NCBI GenBank assembly: GCA_028622995.1
Contig: JAJQJQ010000006.1
Span: forward strand, 5,890,001 to 5,954,000
Direction: 5' to 3'
DNA from: Panagrolaimus kolymaensis
Lineage: Eukaryota; Nematoda; Chromadorea; Rhabditida; Panagrolaimidae
Length of the DNA: 64,000 bases
Under the pieces are notes generated by a model. The model was not told where the DNA came from, did no database searches, and worked only from the letters and a program-made list of their open reading frames with translations. Position 1 is the stretch's first letter. Each line of letters starts with the position of its first letter. The position numbers were made by a program, and so were the translations under genes. Positions 58,325 to 64,000 of this stretch are shown one piece after another.

Positions 58325-59495
58325 ATGGAAGAAATCTTGAATAACAGTGAAGCTACGGCTCTTGAATGCAAATATGTAAGTGATTTTTATTTTTATTTTG
58401 AATAATATTTTAATAGTTTTCCCTTTTCAGGCATCTAAAATAGCGATGAAGTGGTTGATCAAAGAAAAGACTTTGCGTGAAACCAAAGAAAAGCGTTTAT
58501 ATAGCCCACAATTTGCTGCTTCAAAAATTCCTGGCACTAAATTTAGTCTTTGTTTTGCTCCTAATGGAATAGATGATAATCAGCCTAATAAAGTTTGGAT
58601 ATTTTTTCACTTAGATTTTACAATCACAAAGAAAATTAATGCTGAATTTGATATTTCTGTCAAATCTGCTTCAAAAAAGGTTCAACTAAAACATGAATAC
58701 TCCAAAGGTGGTGGTTGGGGAACTATGTTATGCACACGTGATGAACTTTTTGATGATGAAATTTTTGAAAAAAAGTTTCTTGTTGATGGAATTTTAACCC
58801 TTGAACTTAATGGAACCTTAAAACCTCAAGGGCTTAAAAGAAAAGCTACATCTCCAAATCCCAGTGTTTTAACTCGAGCTTTATGGGAAAAAGATGACAA
58901 GGATATTACCCTTTCGGTTAAAAGACAAAAAGTTATGGTAAGCAATTAAGATACTCTTTTAAAAGACAATTTTCCATTATTTAAGGTTCATAAATGGATT
59001 TTAATTGCTCGATCACCTGTATTTGAAGCCATGTTTAAGCATGGAATGAAAGAAGCAACAGAAAACAAAGTTATTATTACAGATTTTACCGTGGATATTA
59101 TTAAAATCGCAAGTGAATTTCTTTATGAACGCGATATCAAAGCTCTTATTACTGATGCTAATGCAGCTGACCTCCTTCGCTTTGCAGATAAATATGATAT
59201 GCCCGATATGAAAGTAAGTTTCTTAATATTACAAATTTTATGCTTCTAATAATCTTTAATATTTTAGTCAAGCATTGAATCGTCATTGATTGATAAATTA
59301 TCCGAAGCTAATGTATGCCAATACTCAAATATGGCTTTCGATTTCAATTGCGACGATCTTCGCGAATTTTGCCTTTGTTTTTTAATAAAATATTTTGATC
59401 CCCCAAGCTTTTTTGATGGAGTTGAAACTCTTAACGATGAAGTCACAAAAGAAATTGCTTTACGACTTGTTCTTCCTATTGCTAAAACGGTTTAA
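58325..59495 (+). CDS. MATH-BTB domain protein, second copy
   Basis: Four exons (58325-58375, 58431-58937, 58986-59213, 59268-59495) give 337 aa. Residues about 18-160 are MATH-like: KIAMKWLIKEK start, VWIFFHLDFTITKKI, and the GGGWGTMLCTRDELFD block typical of the domain's C-terminal strands. Residues about 165-265 are BTB: VHKWILIARSPVFEAMF, VIITDF, FADKYDMPDMK. A helical BACK-like tail follows. Predicted Cullin-3 adaptor, as for the copy at 10.2 kb, but diverged from it: that copy has a short 5' exon and no GWG block. The start ATG is only 22 bp from the end of the minus-strand coding-like segment. Confidence 0.88.
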
Positions 59496-59819
59496 ATTTT
59501 TGTTTGTTTCCCATTTAACTTTGCGTTGACTCTGATTCCACTGTTTTTGTTTGTTACTACTTTTGTAATGAGTTTGGTTTAATTAATCAAATAAATAATA
59601 TTTGATTCTATTGATCGATAATAATTTGTTATCCCACAATGATGAACCTTGACCCTCAACAAATTTTCACAATTTTAACTTGATTGATTTGATGATGGCG
59701 AGTTGTCCCAATGATGACAAAAAGAAAGATCTAACTAATACGAACAACGAACAACTGTACAAATTTCAATCAAAAACTTTATTACTAATTCGATAACCTT
59801 TTCATTTTCTCTCAAAAGT
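59496..59819. other. Short intergenic region between MATH-BTB and RAP genes
   Basis: Same-strand neighbours 324 bp apart. AATAAATAATA near 59591 is a likely polyadenylation signal. No operon-type acceptor is obvious. Confidence 0.45.
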
Positions 59820-60996
59820 ATGAAACTATTATTAATTCTTTGTTTATTTATTTTCCTTGATGAAACTGCAGCAAAATTTCGTATGGAAAAAATAAATTAT
59901 ATTTGGTCTAAAGTTGAACGAAGTAAATTAGATGAAGAAAAATTATTAAAACTAAAGGTTTGAGTCTTGCTAAAAACTTTGGAAATGTTCAAATCGTAGC
60001 TTTAGAAAGATTTGGACAGCTTTGATTCCATGTATTTATCCCATAAACAAGATGGAGAACATTTAAAGAAAAAATCTTCAAATTTAAAAGAAGTTGACCA
60101 AAAATTAGAACAAGTTCTGGAAAAATATGGTTTGGATGATGCTTTGAGAGCTTTTAGAATCGTTAGTTTTTTACTCATTTTTTAAATTTAATGAGGGATG
60201 AAAATTGCAGAAATATAAATATGAAAGTTCTAAAATTTATGCAGAAGCAAATGTTCCCAATAGTGTTAAGAATGAAGAATATAAAAAAAATCGAGTGTTT
60301 TCCGATAAACGATTAGAGCAACTTTGGAATAGCGCTAAAGATGATAATGATTTAGTTCTTGATGAACTTGATGGTTGGATTCCCAATTTATTGCACCCAT
60401 AAAACACTTGTTTTTAGACTTTTATGAAAGACTTCGAGTTCTTGATTCCAAAATCACTGCTTATAATGAACTTCGAGCTGACCATAAAGAGCATCGATCT
60501 AATCACATCGAGGAGGATGAAGAACATGATAAAACTACTATAGCTTTGAAGCAACATAATCGTGAAATTGAACAAGAAATTGTTGATTTAAAAGAAATTT
60601 TAACTGGAGTTCGAGACAATCCATTCCATGAACCTCAAGCAAGAAAATTGTGGTCAAAGGTTTGTTCACGTTTTCTCTATGATTAGCCTCAAATGACAGT
60701 CTTTTTAGTTAATTTCAAGCAAACCTGTTGCTTATGATCGATTATCAGATTTTAAAACTGAAATCCGTCAATATGAAAAACATTTGATGAGAGTGAACCA
60801 CCATAAGAAAGTTCTTGAAGATGCAAGAAATCTTTCATATTCCAACTTCAAAGATAAAGCGGATGAATTTCATGATGAACATCTTACAGAGCTCCTTGCA
60901 GAACAAGAAAAACTTGAACGAAAAGTTAAAAAATTTGAAACTTATATCATCGATAAAGTTAATGATATCGTTTCTCGAGGACATGAAGAACTTTAA
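59820..60996 (+). CDS. RAP / LRPAP1 homologue, ER chaperone for LDL-receptor family
   Basis: Five exons (59820-59957, 60006-60161, 60211-60373, 60418-60659, 60709-60996) give 328 aa, close to human RAP (357 with signal). A signal peptide is followed by three helical bundles. D1 has EKINYIWSKVERSKLDEEKL and KYGLDDALRAF, matching EKLNQLWEKA and KYGLDGKK of human RAP. D2 and D3 have RLEQLWNSAK, ARKLWSKL and a YEKHLMRVNHHKKVLEDA helix that mirrors HFEAKIEKHNHYQKQLEIA. The chain ends HEEL, a KDEL-type ER-retention signal (human HNEL). RAP prevents premature ligand binding to LRP/megalin-family receptors during folding. C. elegans C15C8.4 is the expected orthologue. Confidence 0.93.
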
Positions 60997-61500
60997 TACT
61001 CAAAAGAGAAATTGCATTTTTACTTTAGCATTTTTAATATCGTAATTATTTGCTCTCTTTGAATCATGCATTTACAATGAAGCAGCCTTTTTCATTTCTT
61101 GTTTTCATACCTGCGGTTGCTATCGAAAATGATTATTTTTACTTATATCCCAGGGTATTTATTTTACGGCCAATGATTACCTTTAAGTTCTTCCAAAATT
61201 TTATATTATAATCCTATTCATTTCACTTATCATTGTTTACAGGTTTCTTTGTTTAAAGTTTCTTTATTTAATATATCTGTTTCTAGACTGTAATAAGCTT
61301 TGTCCTTTTTGTTTATCATTTCCATCACTGTTTCAAAAGTAAAAAAAGGACACAAAGCTTCTTAATAAATATTGTTAAATTTAGTACATAAAATGCTTTT
61401 TCTTAATCAAAACCGTTGATTGCGGATTTTTATCTTCATTGTTTTAGCCGTTTTACTTCTAAAATAAAATTAATCTTTAGAGTGGGTAATAAACATAAGT
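60997..61500. other. Intergenic between RAP and small CxxC gene
   Basis: A/T-rich. A frame from ATG at about 61077 is short and hydrophobic with no support. TTTTAG elements occur but no clear operon signal. Confidence 0.45.
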
Positions 61501-61769
61501 ATGGTAAACTCTCCATTTACATTAAAACGTCGTTTACCTTTTGAAGAAATGGAAAATTATTGTCCAGGTTTGTCAACCATAAGTATTGGCTTTTCATAGT
61601 ATTATTGTATTTTTCAGAAAAACGCATCAAAGAACTTGCAGAAAGATTTGAGGTAAGTGCAAAAATAAACCGGCCCAAAGTTTGCATGCGATGTTTCAAT
61701 GGTGAACCTGGTCATATTACTCATCATCTAGAGCCACTTCCTGAGGGTTATCAATTAAAAAAGGATTGA
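61501..61769 (+). CDS. Small CxxC-containing protein, 72 aa
   Basis: Two exons (61501-61567, 61618-61769; 50-nt intron). The N-terminus is basic with an acidic helix (FEEMENYCP), then EKRIKELAERFEVSAKIN, then KVCMRCFNGEPGHITHH and a short charged end. The CMRC pair and the nearby histidines could bind one zinc ion. No signal peptide or TM helix. Family not recognised; no homology asserted. Confidence 0.6.
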
Positions 61770-62173
61770 ATTTTCCAAAACGCATTTACTATGCTTGCCT
61801 TCTTCAATGGTTGTAAATAAGAATTAAACAAGTTTTAATTGGTGCTGGGTTTAACATTGTTGCTGCCAAATTGTATTTACTGTTGTTATTGTTATTGGCT
61901 TTTTTAACAAGGGTATAAATAAAAGGGTTATGGTTAATTGTATGTACCTATGTGGTATCTATAACATAAATTGTGTCAAAAACTATTCACTTCCTTGGCA
62001 AATCTTCTAAGAATTGAAGAAAACTGCAGTTTGTATTTGAAAACGTTTTAAATTTATTTTATTAGTATCACAGAAACAAAAACGTAATATCAACCAATAA
62101 AAAACCCAATAACAAATAAATTATTATTAAATTAAACAAAAGGCAACAATCTGTATTGATAAGTGATGGAATT
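61770..62173. other. Intergenic, 3' ends of converging genes
   Basis: No recognisable element. Contains an AATAAAAGG stretch near 61917 that may serve the upstream gene. Confidence 0.45.
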
Positions 62174-62419
62174 TTAAATATAAATTCCAACCCAAAGAGC
62201 AAGGAAAACAAATCCAAAGCCCAAAAATCCAGCTGCCATTAAAGCAAGAATAAATTCGGTAACGATGGATCGCTTTTTTGATTCAATTGTGACTTCTTGA
62301 ATGAAGAAATATGCCGTAAAAACAAGGCCAAGTCCAACTAGAATCAAAGTGAATTGGGAGAATAAGGCAGGGCTAACAGGGCCTCCATATTTTTCCATTT
62401 GGGTGATATCAACTGCCAT
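62174..62419 (-). CDS. Oligosaccharyltransferase subunit TMEM258 (Ost5/Kuduk family)
   Basis: A single-exon gene of 81 aa, the same size as human TMEM258 (79 aa). Two TM helices span about residues 22-42 and 55-76. Family marks: YGGPVSPALF near the start (human YTSPVNPAVF), FTAYFFIQEVT, and the C-terminal FGFVFLALWVGIYI matching FLLLWVGIYV. It is a small core subunit of the ER oligosaccharyltransferase, which N-glycosylates nascent proteins. C. elegans carries an equally short orthologue. It is transcribed downstream of the SERINC gene on the same strand, 288 bp between the SERINC stop and this start, so an operon is possible but untested. Confidence 0.95.
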   Translation of the reverse strand: MAVDITQMEKYGGPVSPALFSQFTLILVGLGLVFTAYFFIQEVTIESKKRSIVTEFILALMAAGFLGFGFVFLALWVGIYI

Positions 62420-62707
62420 GTTGTAAAAGTTCGAACGATGGTGTTTAGGAAATAAGGCTGCACGTTTAAGAATTTTAGTTTTCGAAACACATAATATATC
62501 TCTTAAATAATTTAAAGCGAGTTGACGCTATTAACAAAGATTTTGAAAAAATATGGCAAAATTATTTATTTACAAAAGCAAAAAAAAATGATAAACACAA
62601 ACACGCTTTCGAATCGACTGGAAAAGTTATAAAATAGCAAAGTTAAAGATTTATCGTAAGTACAGGTAAAAAATATACATATTTCTTTGTAAGTTTATTC
62701 ATTTGAA

Positions 62708-64000
62708 TTAAGAAAAGTCGCGATCAGTGAAGAGAGCAGGAGCAAGAAGAGTCCATCCATAAATTCCAATGCAAAGCCAACTTGAAACAATTTTAACCCA
62801 AACAGAAGCCATATTGCTGTTGAGATGACTGAGATCAGAATTAGGTTTATACCAGCTTGTAAGAGTCATCATAACATAAAGCGAAGCAAGACCAAAGATG
62901 AAGTGGAAGAAACTGTAAGAGTACGCAACACTTTCTTTTTCATTATCAAATACTTTAGTTGCATCTTCGTCGGATGATGGAAGAGGTTCGGAAGCTGAAA
63001 ATAAACTTAAATTAGTATTTGAAAAGAAAACAGTAAAAACAGAGATACAAGCTTATTGTTATTAAATAAAAAATACATTAAATGCAAAGCATTTTTCTTA
63101 AATTGCTACAACAACCACAAGGATTAGAAGGCTATTATAAATGTTAAAAAGTGCTTGTGTCTCTCCCCACCTGGACCATTGGCCAGAATTTCATGGGACT
63201 CACTCAGTGGAATTTCATCTGATTCCGCACCTGAATTACCACCAAGTTTACCAATAGCTGTATTTGAACCAGTTCGGATTGCAGCATAAAGAAGACAAAG
63301 GAACCAAATAATCAAAGAAATAATGGATTGAATAGGAAGAGGAGTTCCAAAAGCTTCATCATGTTGATGTCCAGGAGTAGTATGATTTGAGAAAATATTG
63401 ATCAAAGATGGATTGCATTTATGATCAGGATTGTTCATTAAAGCTGACCAAGTAAGATACATAGTGTACAGAGAGATGAATGAAGATTGAAGAAGACCAG
63501 AAGTTGGCATACGATCTTGAACGACGGGAAGAATAGAAACGATTGAAACAGCTATACAAAGGATAAGATTGGTAGAAATGAGGAACTTGGGTATATAACA
63601 ATCACCGCCCTGGAAAAGAAAATTATTAAAACATCTTTTCATTCATTACTTAAACTTACGGTAGTGTAGAAAAGATACATCATTACAACACTAAGAATTC
63701 CTAAAGCATAGCAAGTTGAAGTGAACGAAATAAGCCCAGCAATACAAGCTTTTGAATCTGATTCTTCAGCGCGGCTTACCCATGATTCAGCAAGACCATG
63801 AGCAAAATCAATGATGAGAACAAGTTGGATGAGGATGAAGAGGAAAGCACCGATCATACCAACCCACATAAGAGCTAAAATTTGGCAGCATATTATTTGC
63901 AAAAAAAAAAAAGAGGATCAAGCTTACGTCCGGCAATATGTTCAGATCGAATATAAAAGAAACCAAAGATAATTGCTGTCATAATCAAATATTTGAAAAA
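62708..64000 (-). CDS. Serine incorporator (SERINC/TMS1 family), 5' end outside window
   Basis: Four visible exons (64000-63928, 63874-63660, 63609-63171, 62994-62708) cover the C-terminal part of a multi-pass membrane protein. Marks: HGLAESWV, WSALMNNPDHKCNPSL (family signature YLTWSAL..P...CNP), a cytosolic loop ending SSDEDATKVFDNEKESV (family VxDNE), YSFFHFIFGLASLYVMMTLT and SWYKPN. SERINCs are ten-TM lipid-scrambling proteins linked to serine-derived lipids. The N-terminal TM helices and start lie beyond the right edge. Introns inside the window are 43-176 nt. Sits upstream of TMEM258 on the same strand. Confidence 0.93.

Overview
This is nuclear DNA from a nematode, probably a clade IV (Tylenchina/panagrolaimid-like) free-living worm. 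The evidence is AT-rich non-coding DNA, dense genes with many 43-60 nt introns ending in TTTTAG or TTTCAG, and gene families typical of worms: MATH-BTB, FLYWCH, alpha-arrestin arrays, carboxylesterase arrays and a transthyretin-like protein. The species call is inference. All multi-exon models were spliced by eye. Each complete model gives an uninterrupted frame whose exon lengths sum to a multiple of three.

Left end (1-7.5 kb): no gene. Three copies of a long repeat unit carry a tRNA-like pol III promoter, a GC-rich hairpin, a 16-bp tandem satellite and a degenerate satellite tail.

7.5-19.2 kb: an RS/coiled-coil gene with a small cysteine-rich membrane-protein gene nested on the opposite strand of its last intron; a MATH-BTB gene; two head-to-head tRNA-Pro genes; a FLYWCH zinc-finger gene with a CtBP-type PLDLS motif and 3.2 kb of empty DNA upstream; a divergent pair of acidic secreted proteins; and a small secreted N/G-rich peptide gene with a TATA box.

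19.8-27.2 kb: a 12-exon adhesion-like seven-TM receptor of about 1669 aa whose cytoplasmic tail holds three copies of a novel repeat; then an alpha-arrestin gene with a tRNA-Met inside one intron.

28.8-39.3 kb: three tandem carboxylesterase genes, a 77-aa single-TM protein and a NEK6/7-type kinase.

40.2-47.9 kb: three alpha-arrestin paralogues, a lipin gene on the opposite strand among them, and relics of a fourth arrestin copy on either side of lipin.

48.1-64 kb: a large HAT-like/F-box-associated-like gene, a hAT-type MITE, tRNA-Ile, the COMPASS subunit RbBP5, a fourth carboxylesterase with an Arg-rich tail, a transthyretin-like secreted protein, a coding-like remnant, another MATH-BTB gene, the ER chaperone RAP/LRPAP1, a small CxxC protein, the oligosaccharyltransferase subunit TMEM258 and a partial SERINC running off the right edge. 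Neighbours are mostly related by tandem duplication, not by shared pathway.
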